Below, piece by piece: positions 52,369 through 61,890 of a DNA stretch of 64,000 nucleotides; the first letter of the stretch is position 1, and each line of letters starts with the position of its first letter. Source of the stretch: JBBCJR01 sp037190805 (GTDB taxonomy: Bacteria > Pseudomonadota > Alphaproteobacteria > Sphingomonadales > Sphingomonadaceae); assembly GCA_037190805.1 (NCBI GenBank), contig JBBCJR010000004.1, forward strand, positions 1-64,000, in the 5' to 3' direction. The notes below the pieces were generated by a model that was not told the origin of the DNA, searched no databases, and saw only the letters and a program-made list of their open reading frames with translations. A program made the position numbers and the translations under genes.

Positions 52369-52444
52369 AGCGCTGCTGATGGCAGAGGCGGCGGGGCAGG
52401 GCAATCGGCACCCGCCGCCGGCCCCGCTCAACCCGAAAAGGAAA

Positions 52445-53263
52445 CTATCGCAAGAAGCGGATCAGATCCTCGCTCAGCCGGGCCGGTTCGGTTGCGAACA
52501 GACCGTGTGGGGCGCCGGAATATTCGACCAGATCGGCATGAGGAACCAGCTGTGCGGCCGCGCGGGCGGTGGCGTCGATGGGCACGGTCTTGTCACCCGT
52601 GCCGTGGATGATGAGCGTCGGCACGGTGAAGGCCTCCATATCGGCTCGAAAATCCGTCCTGCCGAAGGCGTCGACACAGGCCAGTGTGGCGATCGGGCTG
52701 GCGGCGAGGGCAAGGGCTTGCGTCCAGGCCAGCCATTCGTCGCTGACCGGCTGCGTCACCCAGCCGACACCGTAGAAATCCTTGCCGAAGCCGGCGAGAA
52801 AGTGCGGCCGGTCCTTGCGGATATTGTCCTTGATCTCCTCCAGGGCCTCGTCCGGCACACCATCCGGATTGTCGTCGGTGCGCAGCATGAACGGCGTCAC
52901 CGCGCCGATCAGCGCCGCCCTCGTCACGCGGGCGGCGCCATGACGCGACAGATAGCGGGCGACCTCCCCACCTCCCATCGAAAAGCCGATGAGCGCAGCG
53001 CGATCCACTCCGCTCGCCTCGATGATCGCCCCCAGATCATCGGCGAACGTATCATAGTCATAGCCCGCTCGCGGCTGGTCGGATTTGCCGAAACCGCGCC
53101 GGTCGTAGGTGATGACGCGCATCCCGGCCTCGACAAGGGCGGTTGCCTGATACTCCCACATGGCACCGGACAGCGGCCAGCCATGGATGAGGATTGCGGC
53201 CGGACCAGCGCCCCAGTCGTTGAAATGGAGACGGGTTCCATCACGGGCTGTCGCGTAGGGCAT
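52445..53263 (-). CDS. Alpha/beta hydrolase, non-heme chloroperoxidase-like
   Basis: A 272-residue alpha/beta-hydrolase. The nucleophile elbow is GFSMGGGE (Ser), the acid is Asp in HGTGDKTVPI and the His is in YSGAPHGLF, an intact triad. The ITYDRRGFGKSDQP motif and overall length are typical of esterases annotated as non-heme chloroperoxidases. Physiological substrate unknown. It lies between two MFS genes on the same strand. Confidence 0.9.
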   Translation of the reverse strand: MPYATARDGTRLHFNDWGAGPAAILIHGWPLSGAMWEYQATALVEAGMRVITYDRRGFGKSDQPRAGYDYDTFADDLGAIIEASGVDRAALIGFSMGGGEVARYLSRHGAARVTRAALIGAVTPFMLRTDDNPDGVPDEALEEIKDNIRKDRPHFLAGFGKDFYGVGWVTQPVSDEWLAWTQALALAASPIATLACVDAFGRTDFRADMEAFTVPTLIIHGTGDKTVPIDATARAAAQLVPHADLVEYSGAPHGLFATEPARLSEDLIRFLR

Positions 53264-53329
53264 CGGGTTCTCCCAAGGAGGCGAGGGCGATGCGCCACCA
53301 ACAGTCGAAGCCGGCTGCTGTTCCTGGCG

Positions 53330-54727
53330 TCAGTCCAGCTCTTCGCGCCGGGGACGACGGATGGCGGGGTTCAGCCGGGCGAGGCTGGACAAGCCGGCGA
53401 CCACGCATAGGCCCGTCGCCACCAGGCCGGGACCGGCGCCGCCAATGCCCAGGGCGAGCAGGCTGGCCACCACGGTCGCGCCCAGCGTCTGACCGAGCAT
53501 CCGGGTGGTGGCGACCAGACCTCCGGCGGCGGCCGCCCGTTCAGGGGGGGCGGAGCCGATCATCAGCCGCGCATTGGGAGCCAGGAACAGGCCGAAGCCG
53601 ATGCCGCACAGCGCCATTCGCCATGCGATGTCGGCATAGCCGGCCCCGGCGGGCAGGAAGGCGATCAGCAAGGCGGCGGCGGTGGCCACGGTCATGCCGA
53701 TGCCGCCCAGGATGCCGGCGGGAAAGCGATCCGACAGCATGCCCGAAACGGGGCCGACAACCATCATCGTCAGCGGCCAGGGCATCAGCAGCGCGCCGAC
53801 TTCTCCGGGCGAAAAACCGAAATCCTGCTGGAGCCGGAAGGGCAGCGACAGGGTGATGGTCATCGACGCGATGAACGCGACAAGGCCGCCCGAGGCGGAC
53901 AGGGCGAAGACTGGGCGCGACAGCAGGTCGATGGGAATGATCGGCGCCGCGGTGCCCCGTGCGCGGCCGACGAAAACGAAACCGGCGACGATGCCGGACA
54001 TGACGACGGCCGCCGAAATGACGGGCGAATCGCCATGGACCAGGCTTTCAAGGCCACCCACGACCATGCCGAGGGCGAGCGCCGACAATAACGCGCCGGG
54101 CAGATCATAAGGCGTGTCATGCGGCACCGGTTCGGGCAGGGCGTGTCGTCCGATCAGCAGCGAGACGATAGCGAAGGGGCAAGCGAGGGCGAATACCCAT
54201 GGCCAAGGCGCCACGGACAGGATGAAACCGCCAAGCGTCGGCGCCAGCGCGGCGCTGCTGGCGACCACGACGCTGTTGATGCCCATTCCGCGCCCGAGTT
54301 GCCCCGCAGGATAAATGGAGCGGATGAGCGCGCTCGACACGCTGAGCGCGGCGGCGGCGCCCAGCGCTTGGACCGCGCGCACGACGAGCAGGAAAGGCAG
54401 GCTGTTGGCGAAGAAACAGAGAACGCTGGCGAGCGCGAACACCGCCTGGCCATATTGATAGAGGCGCCGATGGCCGATGCGGTCGCCCAGCGCCGAAAAC
54501 GGCAGCAGGGTCATAACCAGAACGAGTTGATAGATCGTGACGACCAGCACCACGGCTGACTGTTCGACCTCAAGGTCATGCGCGATGGTGGGCAGGGCGA
54601 CGGTGGCGATGGCGCCGTCGAGAACGGACAGCGCTGTCCCGAAGGAAACCGCCAGGATCGCCAGATAACGCCGGGGCAGGGGTAGGCCGTCCGATGTGGG
54701 CGACGCCACACGGCGCGGGGGGATCAT
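53330..54727 (-). CDS. MFS drug-efflux transporter (EmrB/QacA-type, 14 helices)
   Basis: A 465-residue transporter of the DHA2 type. The N-terminal motif GTALSVLDGAIATVALPTIAHDL and the DRIGHRRLYQYGQAVFALAS loop, with helix-5 motif GMGINSVVVASSAALAPTLGGFIL, are diagnostic, and about 14 hydrophobic segments are visible. ATG 54727 overlaps the helicase stop by 4 nt, so translation is coupled to it. Multidrug or metabolite export is the likely role. Confidence 0.9.
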   Translation of the reverse strand: MIPPRRVASPTSDGLPLPRRYLAILAVSFGTALSVLDGAIATVALPTIAHDLEVEQSAVVLVVTIYQLVLVMTLLPFSALGDRIGHRRLYQYGQAVFALASVLCFFANSLPFLLVVRAVQALGAAAALSVSSALIRSIYPAGQLGRGMGINSVVVASSAALAPTLGGFILSVAPWPWVFALACPFAIVSLLIGRHALPEPVPHDTPYDLPGALLSALALGMVVGGLESLVHGDSPVISAAVVMSGIVAGFVFVGRARGTAAPIIPIDLLSRPVFALSASGGLVAFIASMTITLSLPFRLQQDFGFSPGEVGALLMPWPLTMMVVGPVSGMLSDRFPAGILGGIGMTVATAAALLIAFLPAGAGYADIAWRMALCGIGFGLFLAPNARLMIGSAPPERAAAAGGLVATTRMLGQTLGATVVASLLALGIGGAGPGLVATGLCVVAGLSSLARLNPAIRRPRREELD

Positions 54728-56997
54728 GCAGGTTGAACGAAGCTGTCAAGCACGCGCTTGCGGCCTGAATGCTCGAAATCGATCTCCAGCTTATTGCCTT
54801 CGATCAGGGCGATCTGGCCATAGCCGAACTTGGCATGGAACACGCGCTGGCCGAGCGCCAGGTCGGCTCGGGGCTTGGCGCCCAGGCTGATCGCCGACGC
54901 CTTGACGTCAACGACCCTGGCGGCGGGCTTCAGCGCGCCTTCTCCCCGCGCGCGCGACCAACCCGGACCCCGCCCGCTGCCGCGAGCGACATCCGCGAAG
55001 GGGTCGTCACGTTCGGAAAAATGCGCTCGCCACAGGCTGGGGCCACCCGACATGGTCGTGGAAACGCTGACATGGCGATCGGGCAGCTCGCCGACGAAGC
55101 GCGACGGGATGGACGATGTCCACTGGCCATAGATCCGCCGGTTGGCGGCATGAACGATGGTGCAGCGCCGCCGCGCGCGAGTGATGGCAACATAGGCGAG
55201 GCGGCGCTCCTCCTCGACCGCGGCGGTGCCGCCTTCGTCCAGCGCGCGCTGGGATGGAAACACGCCATCTTCCCAGCCGACCAGAAAGACGGTGTCGAAT
55301 TCGAGACCCTTGGCGGCATGAATGGTCATGATCGTGACCTTCGCGGCTTCGGCGTCGGCGTCATTGTCCATGACCAGCGCGACATGTTCGAGGAAGCTCG
55401 CCAGTGTTTCGAATTCCTCCATCGCGCGGGCGAGTTCGGACAGGTTTTCCAGTCGTCCCGCCGCCTCTGCCGAGCGGTCGGCCTGAAGCATCGCGGTATA
55501 ACCCGATTCGTCGAGGACGATGCGGATCAGCTCGGCATGGGGCAGTTCGCCCGCCATCCGCCGCCAGCGGGCGAAGTCGGCGACCAGATTGGTCAGCGAG
55601 CGCCGTGCCTGCCCGGCCAGTTCGTCGCTGTCGAGCAGGCGGGCGGCGGCGACCAGCAGGGGCGTGCCTTCGGCGCGGGCGAGCGCATGAACACGCCCGA
55701 CCGCTTTGTCGCCAAGGCCGCGCTTGGGGGTGTTGACGATGCGTTCGAACGCCAGGTCGTCGGCCGGCTGGGCGATGACGCGCAGATAGGCCATGGCGTC
55801 GCGGATCTCGGCCCGCTCGTAGAAGCGGAAGCCGCCGACGATGCGATAGGGCAGGCCGATGGCGATGAAGCGGTCTTCGAACTCGCGGGTCTGGAACTGG
55901 GCGCGAACCAGGATCGCGCAATCGTCCGCGCGGCCGCTCTGCGCCATGTGACGCTCGATCCGTTCGCCGACCAGCCGCGCCTCCTCCGGCCCGTCCCAGA
56001 CGCCGACGACCGCGATCTTGTCGCCGTCGCCGGCTTCGGTCCACAACGTCTTGCCCAGCCGTCCGCCATTATGGGCGATGACCGCCGAGGCGGCGGCGAG
56101 GATGTGGCCGGTGGAGCGGTAATTCTGTTCCAGCCGGATCACGGCCGCGCCGGGAAAATCCTTCTCGAACCGCAGGATGTTGGCGACTTCGGCACCGCGC
56201 CAGGAATAGATCGATTGGTCGTCGTCGCCGACCACACAGATGTTCTTGCGCACCTGGGCAAGCAGCCTCAGCCACAGATACTGGACCGTATTGGTATCCT
56301 GATATTCGTCGACCAGCATATAGCGGAACCGCTGCTGATAGTGGCCCAGCACGTCAGGGTGATTGCGCAATATGGTCAGCATATGGAGCAGAAGGTCACC
56401 GAAATCGGCGGCGTTCAGAGTCCTCAACCGTGCCTGATAGTCGGCGTACATCGCCCGTCCGCGCCCGTCGGCATAGGCGAAGCTTTCGTCGTCGCTGACC
56501 TGTTCGGGCGTCCAGCCCCGGTTCTTCCAGCGGTCGATCAGGCCGGCGAGGCTGCGTGCCGGGAAACGCTTTTCGTCGAGGTCCGCGGCGACGATCAGCT
56601 GCTTGAGGAGGCGCAGCTGGTCGTCGGTGTCGAGGATGGTGAAGCTGGGCGTCAGGCCGACCAGTTCGGCATGGCGGCGCAGCATCTTGGCGCCGATCGA
56701 ATGGAAGGTGCCCAACCACGGCATGCCTTCCACCGCCTCGCCCACGATCTGGCCGATGCGGTGGCGCATCTCGCGCGCCGCCTTGTTGGTGAAGGTGACG
56801 GCCAGGATCTCGCTCGGCCACGCCCGGCGGGTGGCGATGAGATGCGCCAGCCGTGCCGTCAGCGCGGCCGTCTTGCCGGTACCGGCGCCCGCCAGCATCA
56901 GCACCGGGCCCTCGGTGGTCAGCACGGCCTCGCGCTGGGGCGGGTTCAGGCCGGCGAGATAGGCCGGCTCGTCGAGAGGGGCGATGGGGTGGGTCAC
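54724..56997 (-). CDS. uvrD: UvrD/PcrA-type ATP-dependent DNA helicase
   Basis: A 757-residue superfamily 1A 3'-5' helicase. Motifs: Q-motif LNPPQREAVLTTEGP, Walker A AGAGTGKTAAL, Walker B LVDEYQDTN, motif IV LEQNYRSTGHIL, and motif VI YVAITRARRRC. A C-terminal tudor-like segment (LGQRVFHAKFGYGQI) is kept, as in PcrA/UvrD. GTG 56997 is used; an earlier TTG at 57033 would add 12 unrelated residues. It lies 42 nt after trpE in the same direction, and its stop overlaps the MFS gene. It acts in excision repair, replication restart and removal of RecA filaments. Confidence 0.95.
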   Translation of the reverse strand: MTHPIAPLDEPAYLAGLNPPQREAVLTTEGPVLMLAGAGTGKTAALTARLAHLIATRRAWPSEILAVTFTNKAAREMRHRIGQIVGEAVEGMPWLGTFHSIGAKMLRRHAELVGLTPSFTILDTDDQLRLLKQLIVAADLDEKRFPARSLAGLIDRWKNRGWTPEQVSDDESFAYADGRGRAMYADYQARLRTLNAADFGDLLLHMLTILRNHPDVLGHYQQRFRYMLVDEYQDTNTVQYLWLRLLAQVRKNICVVGDDDQSIYSWRGAEVANILRFEKDFPGAAVIRLEQNYRSTGHILAAASAVIAHNGGRLGKTLWTEAGDGDKIAVVGVWDGPEEARLVGERIERHMAQSGRADDCAILVRAQFQTREFEDRFIAIGLPYRIVGGFRFYERAEIRDAMAYLRVIAQPADDLAFERIVNTPKRGLGDKAVGRVHALARAEGTPLLVAAARLLDSDELAGQARRSLTNLVADFARWRRMAGELPHAELIRIVLDESGYTAMLQADRSAEAAGRLENLSELARAMEEFETLASFLEHVALVMDNDADAEAAKVTIMTIHAAKGLEFDTVFLVGWEDGVFPSQRALDEGGTAAVEEERRLAYVAITRARRRCTIVHAANRRIYGQWTSSIPSRFVGELPDRHVSVSTTMSGGPSLWRAHFSERDDPFADVARGSGRGPGWSRARGEGALKPAARVVDVKASAISLGAKPRADLALGQRVFHAKFGYGQIALIEGNKLEIDFEHSGRKRVLDSFVQPA

Positions 56998-57039
56998 GGG
57001 TGAACAGGTAGGGAACGAATGCCGCCGGGGCAACCCGGC

Positions 57040-58533
57040 TCATTGGCCGTAGCCGGCCTCCCGCGCGACGCGGACCGCCTCGGCGGCGGCGGCGAACAGG
57101 GCGCCCGACTTGTGCTCGCACTCGCGCTGCTCGGCATCGGGATCGGAATCGGCGACGATGCCGGCGCCGGCCTGGACATGCATCACCCCGTCCTTGACCA
57201 CGGCGGTCCTGAGCACGATGCAGCTGTCCATCGATCCGTCGGGCGAGAAATAGCCGACGCCGCCGGCATAGGCGCCGCGCTTCTCGGTCTCCAGCTCGGC
57301 GATGATCTGGCAGGCGCGGACCTTGGGCGCGCCGGACACCGTGCCGGCCGGAAAGCCCGCCAGCAGCGCGTCGATGGCGTCCTTCGACGGGTCGAGCGTG
57401 CCGCGCACGTTCGAGACGATGTGCATGACGTGGCTGTACAGTTCCACCAGATGGCGATCGGTGACCGCGACGCTGCCCGGTGACGCGACCCGCCCGACGT
57501 CGTTGCGGCCGAGGTCGAGCAGCATCAGATGCTCAGCCAGCTCCTTGGGGTCGGCAAGCAAGCTGTCGCGATGGGCGGCGTCCTCCTGCGCGGTGCGGCC
57601 GCGGGGGCGGGTGCCGGCGATGGGACGGATCGTCACTTCATTGTCGCGGACCCGGACCAGGATTTCCGGGCTGGACCCGATCAGCGCAAAGCCGGGCAGG
57701 TCGAGGAAATAGAGGAAGGGGGACGGGTTGATCCGCCTCAGCGCTCGATAGAGATCGATCGGCGGCAGCGGGAAATCCTGCGTGAAGCGCTGGGCGAGCA
57801 CGACCTGAAAAATGTCGCCGGCGGCGATATACTCTTTGGCGCGCGCAACCATATGTTGATAGCGGCCAGGCTCCATCTCGGCCCGGCGGGGGGTGGGCAG
57901 AGCGGGAAGCGTGCTTTCCCTGCGCGCCGGCGTGCTGGCGAGGCGGGCGAGAGCCGCGTCGATCCGTTCTTCGGCTCGTGCATCGGCATCGGGCGAGTCG
58001 CGAAAGATCGGCGCCACCAGGAACAGCGCGTCGGCAAGCCGGTCGAACACCAGAATCAGCGTCGGCCGCACGAACAGCATGTCGGGCAGACCGAGCGGAT
58101 CATGATCGGGAACATCGATCGGTTCGACGAGGCCGATCGTTTCATAGCCCATATAGCCAACCAGACAGGCGAGGGCAGGCGGCAGCTCTGCGGGCACGTC
58201 GGCGCGGCATTGCGTGACCAACCGGCGCAACGCAGTCAGAACGTCGCCATCCACGGTCATGAACGGCCCGCCATCCTCGCTGATTGCGGCGCTGTTGCCT
58301 TCGGCGCGGAAGATGAGGTCGGGCGCCAGGCCGATCAGCGAGTAGCGACCGCGCACGGCGCCCCCTTCAACCGATTCGAGCAGGAAGTCCCCCCGTTCGG
58401 GTACGGACAGCTTCAACATCGCCGATACCGGGGTTTCGGTATCGGCGATCACCCGCCGCCAGACGAGGCGCGGGAAAGCTGCTGGATCAGAAAGGCTCAC
58501 GAGGGTCTGAATGCGAGCCGGATCACTGGGCAC
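57040..58533 (-). CDS. trpE: Anthranilate synthase component I
   Basis: A 497-residue chorismate-binding enzyme that makes anthranilate for tryptophan. Signature segments are LLESVEGGAVRGRYSLIG at the N-terminus (the tryptophan-binding region contains an LLES motif), PIAGTRPRG, LLDLGRNDVGRV, and SGAPKVRA with GGVGYFSPDG near the end. GTG 58533 starts inside the last codons of ppiD (11-nt overlap), which couples the two. trpG, trpD and trpC do not follow; a helicase gene does. Confidence 0.95.
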   Translation of the reverse strand: MPSDPARIQTLVSLSDPAAFPRLVWRRVIADTETPVSAMLKLSVPERGDFLLESVEGGAVRGRYSLIGLAPDLIFRAEGNSAAISEDGGPFMTVDGDVLTALRRLVTQCRADVPAELPPALACLVGYMGYETIGLVEPIDVPDHDPLGLPDMLFVRPTLILVFDRLADALFLVAPIFRDSPDADARAEERIDAALARLASTPARRESTLPALPTPRRAEMEPGRYQHMVARAKEYIAAGDIFQVVLAQRFTQDFPLPPIDLYRALRRINPSPFLYFLDLPGFALIGSSPEILVRVRDNEVTIRPIAGTRPRGRTAQEDAAHRDSLLADPKELAEHLMLLDLGRNDVGRVASPGSVAVTDRHLVELYSHVMHIVSNVRGTLDPSKDAIDALLAGFPAGTVSGAPKVRACQIIAELETEKRGAYAGGVGYFSPDGSMDSCIVLRTAVVKDGVMHVQAGAGIVADSDPDAEQRECEHKSGALFAAAAEAVRVAREAGYGQ

Positions 58534-60451
58534 CCGCGAGGCGTGCCTTCAGGGCTGCGATCGCCTTCTCGTCCCGAGTGACGCCGACATCCTGGCGCAT
58601 GGCGTGGATGAACTGGGCGGCATACTCTTCACCCAGCACATTGCCGAATTGCTCGCGCGTGCCGGGAAGCAGGGTTGCCACCTCCTCCGGGGTTCCGGGC
58701 GCGATCTCGTCCACCTTGACGACGAACCAGCCTGCGCCGCCGGGCGCGGCCAGCGCGCGGACGCCGTTGGCGGGCAGGGAGAAGACCAGCCTGACCGGCG
58801 CCGCCACCTCAGTCGGGCTTTGCGAAATCTGCAGGCGGGTGCCGCGGATCTCTTCGGTCGCCGGCAATTTCGCTTCGGCGAACAACTGCGCGATGTCGCC
58901 GCCCGCCTTGATCTTCGTCACGATCCCGTCGGCGATCGACTTGGCTTTGTCGTTGGCGATCTGATTGGCGTAGTCCTCGGCGACCTTGGCGCTGACCGAC
59001 TGGAACGAAGCCACCGCCGCCTGATTGACGTCGTTGAGGTCGAGGAGCGCATAGGCGCCGTCGGGCAGCGTCTCGACCGTCGCATCGCTTTCGGCATCGC
59101 TCTGGAACACGCCGGGCAACAGTGCGCCCGCTTCCGGCGGCAGTCGATAGGCGGCGTCGCTCGGGCTGACACCCTCGTTGGTCACCGCCGGCACCTCGAC
59201 AATGGCAAGGCCGTTTTCCTTGGCGACATCGCTGAACGCGGTGCCATCGGCGATCGCGTCCTCGATCTTGGCAACGAGAGTGCCAAGGGCCTCCTCGGCC
59301 TTCTGTGCTGACAATTCGGCCGCGATCTCGCTGCGCACGGCGGCGAGAGGACGGGCCGCGACGCTGGTGATGGCGTCGACATGAACCACATGCCAGCCGA
59401 AGGGTGACTGGGCCGGGCCGCCGATTTCGCCCCGTCCCGCCGAAAAGGCGGCGGTGGCGACTGCGGGAGAGGTTTCGGAGGCGAAAGCCGACCTGGTCCG
59501 CTCACCGACCGCGAGGTCTGCTGCGCTCAGGCCGCGTGCCGCAGCGGCGGCGGCGAAGCTCTTGCCCGCCTTGACGTCGGCGGCCAGAGCCTTGGCGGCG
59601 GCTTCGTCGGGCAGCACGGCCTGCGACAGGGTGCGCCGGTCCGTCGCGGCATAGCTTTCGGCATTGGCATTATAGAAGCGCTCGATCTCGGCATCTGTCG
59701 GCTGGATGCTGGCGCCGAGCGTCGCTGGTCCGAACAGGGCATAACGGAAACTGCGCGTTTCCGGCGTCAGATAACGGCTTTTGTTCTTGTCGTAATAGGC
59801 CCGCAACTGCTGTTCCGTCGGCGGCGTCTGGGGACGCAGGCTTGCCGAAGCGACGAAGCCGATGCGCCCGCTGCGGCGCTCGACGAGCAGGGCGGCATAG
59901 GGTCGGGCCATGCCCTCTGATGATTCGGCAGCGGCGACGACTGGCGCCAGCAGTTGGCGACGGATGATGTCGCCTTCCAGGCCACGGCGCAGCGTGCGGT
60001 CATTGAGGCGCTGCTGCTGAAGCGCGTTCTCGTAGGTGGTCTGGTCGAACCGGCCGGCGACCTGGAAGGCGGGGATGCTGGCGATCTCGCCATCGACCAG
60101 CAGGCGCGCGGCGGCAAAACCGTGCTTGCGGCCCCAGGCTTCGGCGGCCTGCGAGTTGATCATCTGCTCCAGAACCTGCTCGAACCCGTTTTCACGCAGG
60201 AAGGTCGGCATGTCGATCTGCGGGTTCTGCTGGCGGGCATTGCGCAGGACGCGCTGAACCTGTTCCTCGACGACCGTCGATTCCAGCTTGGTGTTGCCGA
60301 TCCTGGCCACGGTGGTGCCGCTGCTGAGGCCGCCGACGCCGCCCAGCGGATCACCAGCGCCAACGCCGGTGATGATGAAGGCGACGACCACCAGGCCCAG
60401 GATTCCAAGCGCCACCCAGGATGAGAGGAACCGTCTGAGCCAGGACATCAT
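58523..60451 (-). CDS. ppiD: Peptidyl-prolyl isomerase, PpiD/SurA-like periplasmic folding factor
   Basis: A 642-residue membrane-anchored chaperone. An N-terminal helix (LSSWVALGILGLVVVAFIITGVG, about residues 10-32) anchors it in the inner membrane. A SurA-N-like domain follows, then a parvulin-type region (about residues 240-370, with LSQAVLPDEAAAKAL and FSAGRGEIGGPAQSPFGWHVVHV). It helps outer-membrane proteins leave the Sec translocon. ATG 60451 or the adjacent 60448 is the start. It diverges from tpiA and overlaps trpE. Confidence 0.9.
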   Translation of the reverse strand: MMSWLRRFLSSWVALGILGLVVVAFIITGVGAGDPLGGVGGLSSGTTVARIGNTKLESTVVEEQVQRVLRNARQQNPQIDMPTFLRENGFEQVLEQMINSQAAEAWGRKHGFAAARLLVDGEIASIPAFQVAGRFDQTTYENALQQQRLNDRTLRRGLEGDIIRRQLLAPVVAAAESSEGMARPYAALLVERRSGRIGFVASASLRPQTPPTEQQLRAYYDKNKSRYLTPETRSFRYALFGPATLGASIQPTDAEIERFYNANAESYAATDRRTLSQAVLPDEAAAKALAADVKAGKSFAAAAAARGLSAADLAVGERTRSAFASETSPAVATAAFSAGRGEIGGPAQSPFGWHVVHVDAITSVAARPLAAVRSEIAAELSAQKAEEALGTLVAKIEDAIADGTAFSDVAKENGLAIVEVPAVTNEGVSPSDAAYRLPPEAGALLPGVFQSDAESDATVETLPDGAYALLDLNDVNQAAVASFQSVSAKVAEDYANQIANDKAKSIADGIVTKIKAGGDIAQLFAEAKLPATEEIRGTRLQISQSPTEVAAPVRLVFSLPANGVRALAAPGGAGWFVVKVDEIAPGTPEEVATLLPGTREQFGNVLGEEYAAQFIHAMRQDVGVTRDEKAIAALKARLAGAQ

Positions 60452-60599
60452 AAGCCAAGAATCCGTCTGAAAATCGCCCCTTCCGGGCGCCGGCGCGGAC
60501 CATAGAAGCGCCGTCCGGACGGAGCAAGGCTTTCGCCTGCCGTCGCGGATGGGCTAGGGGAACCGGCAAGCTTTGGATTGCTTTGGATAGCGGAGTGGA

Positions 60600-61370
60600 A
60601 TGATGTCGCGACGGATGCTGGTGGCTGGCAACTGGAAGATGAACGGCTCTCTGGCCGCGCTGGGAGAGCTGGACGGCATCGCGGATGCCGCGCGCCAGCA
60701 TGGCGATGTCGATGTCGCGGTCTGTCCTCCCGCCGTGCTGCTGGCACCCGCCCATGCCCGCGTTCCCGGCCTGTCGCTCGGCGCCCAGGATTGCCACGCC
60801 AGGGATTCCGGCGCGCATACCGGCTGCATCGCCGCGCCGATGCTGAAGGAGGCGGGGGCATCCTATGTCATCGTCGGCCACAGCGAACGACGGGCGGAAA
60901 ATCACGAGACAGATGTAGAGGTTCGCGCCAAAGCCGAGGCGGCGATCCGCCACGGCCTGATCGCAATCGTCTGCGTTGGCGAGACGGAGGCGGAGCGTGA
61001 CGCTGGCCGGGCTCTGGACGTCGTGGGCGGACAGCTCGACGGGTCGGTGCCGCCGGCGGGAACGGCCGCGACGCTGGTCGTCGCCTATGAGCCGGTGTGG
61101 GCGATCGGCACCGGGCGCACCCCCTCCGTCGCCGACGTCGACGAGATGCACCGTTTCATCCGTCAGCGGCTCGGCACGCTGGTCGGCGGCGAAGCGGCGG
61201 GGGTCAGGGTGCTCTATGGCGGGTCGGTGAAACCCGACAATGCCGCCGAACTGCTGGGCGTGGCCGATGTCGACGGCGCGCTGGTCGGGGGCGCCAGCCT
61301 GACAGCGGCACAGTTCGTTCCGATCATCGCCGCCGCCGCCGGCATTGCGCGCGGCGGCGGTGAAGGCTAA
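60600..61370 (+). CDS. tpiA: Triose-phosphate isomerase
   Basis: A 256-residue glycolytic isomerase. The catalytic residues sit in AGNWKMNG (Asn, Lys), VGHSERR (His) and AYEPVWAIGTG (Glu); the phosphate loop reads VLYGGSVKP and GALVGGASL. Three close Met codons (60600, 60603, 60615) precede the conserved LVAGNWKMNG; the first is used. secG follows by 36 nt, and this pair, with pyrG, is a common order in alphaproteobacteria. Confidence 0.96.
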   Translation: MMSRRMLVAGNWKMNGSLAALGELDGIADAARQHGDVDVAVCPPAVLLAPAHARVPGLSLGAQDCHARDSGAHTGCIAAPMLKEAGASYVIVGHSERRAENHETDVEVRAKAEAAIRHGLIAIVCVGETEAERDAGRALDVVGGQLDGSVPPAGTAATLVVAYEPVWAIGTGRTPSVADVDEMHRFIRQRLGTLVGGEAAGVRVLYGGSVKPDNAAELLGVADVDGALVGGASLTAAQFVPIIAAAAGIARGGGEG

Positions 61371-61406
61371 GGCGCGAGCCATCACCGCCTGTCCGGAAAA
61401 GAACTG

Positions 61407-61793
61407 ATGGCCCATACGCTGCTTCTCGTCGTCCACACCCTGATCGCTGCCATCCTGGTGGGCGTCATCCTGGTGCAGCGGTCGGAAGGCGGAGGGCTGG
61501 GTACGGGGAGCACGCCTTCGGGCCTGATGTCGGCGCGGGGCGCGGCCAATTTCCTGACCCGGGCGACGGCGATTCTCGCCACGCTGTTCATCCTGACCTC
61601 GATCGGTCTGGCGTTCATGGCAGGCATCCAGCGCGCGCCCACGACCATCGACGCTTCGATGGCACGGACGCCGGAGGCGCCACCACCGGTCACGCAGCTC
61701 GGTTCGCCTCAGACCAACGAGACGTCGCCGGCTCCGGCCGCTTCGCCAGCCGATGCGCCGGCGGACGCGAATCCGGTTCCTCTGGCCCAGTAA
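61407..61793 (+). CDS. secG: Preprotein translocase subunit SecG
   Basis: A 128-residue membrane subunit of the SecYEG channel. Two helices (LLLVVHTLIAAILVGVILVQ and AILATLFILTSIGLAFMAG) flank the conserved cytoplasmic loop RSEGGGLGTGST and GAANFLTRATA. A Pro/Ala-rich, low-complexity C-terminal tail of about 45 residues makes it longer than the enterobacterial protein, as is usual in alphaproteobacteria. It lies between tpiA and pyrG. Confidence 0.93.
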   Translation: MAHTLLLVVHTLIAAILVGVILVQRSEGGGLGTGSTPSGLMSARGAANFLTRATAILATLFILTSIGLAFMAGIQRAPTTIDASMARTPEAPPPVTQLGSPQTNETSPAPAASPADAPADANPVPLAQ

Positions 61794-61890
61794 GGACAGG
61801 CGCCATGGGGCGGGCCGTGCGGTTCGCCACGGAATGTTTTTCCGTGGCGGGGTTCCCAGTTGCTGCCCCCGGCGCTAGACCATGCCTCCC

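Noticed and set aside
54769..57003. A 744-codon open frame on the plus strand opposite the helicase
   Set aside because: Antisense of a clear UvrD/PcrA gene with intact motifs; no recognisable domain in the antisense protein.
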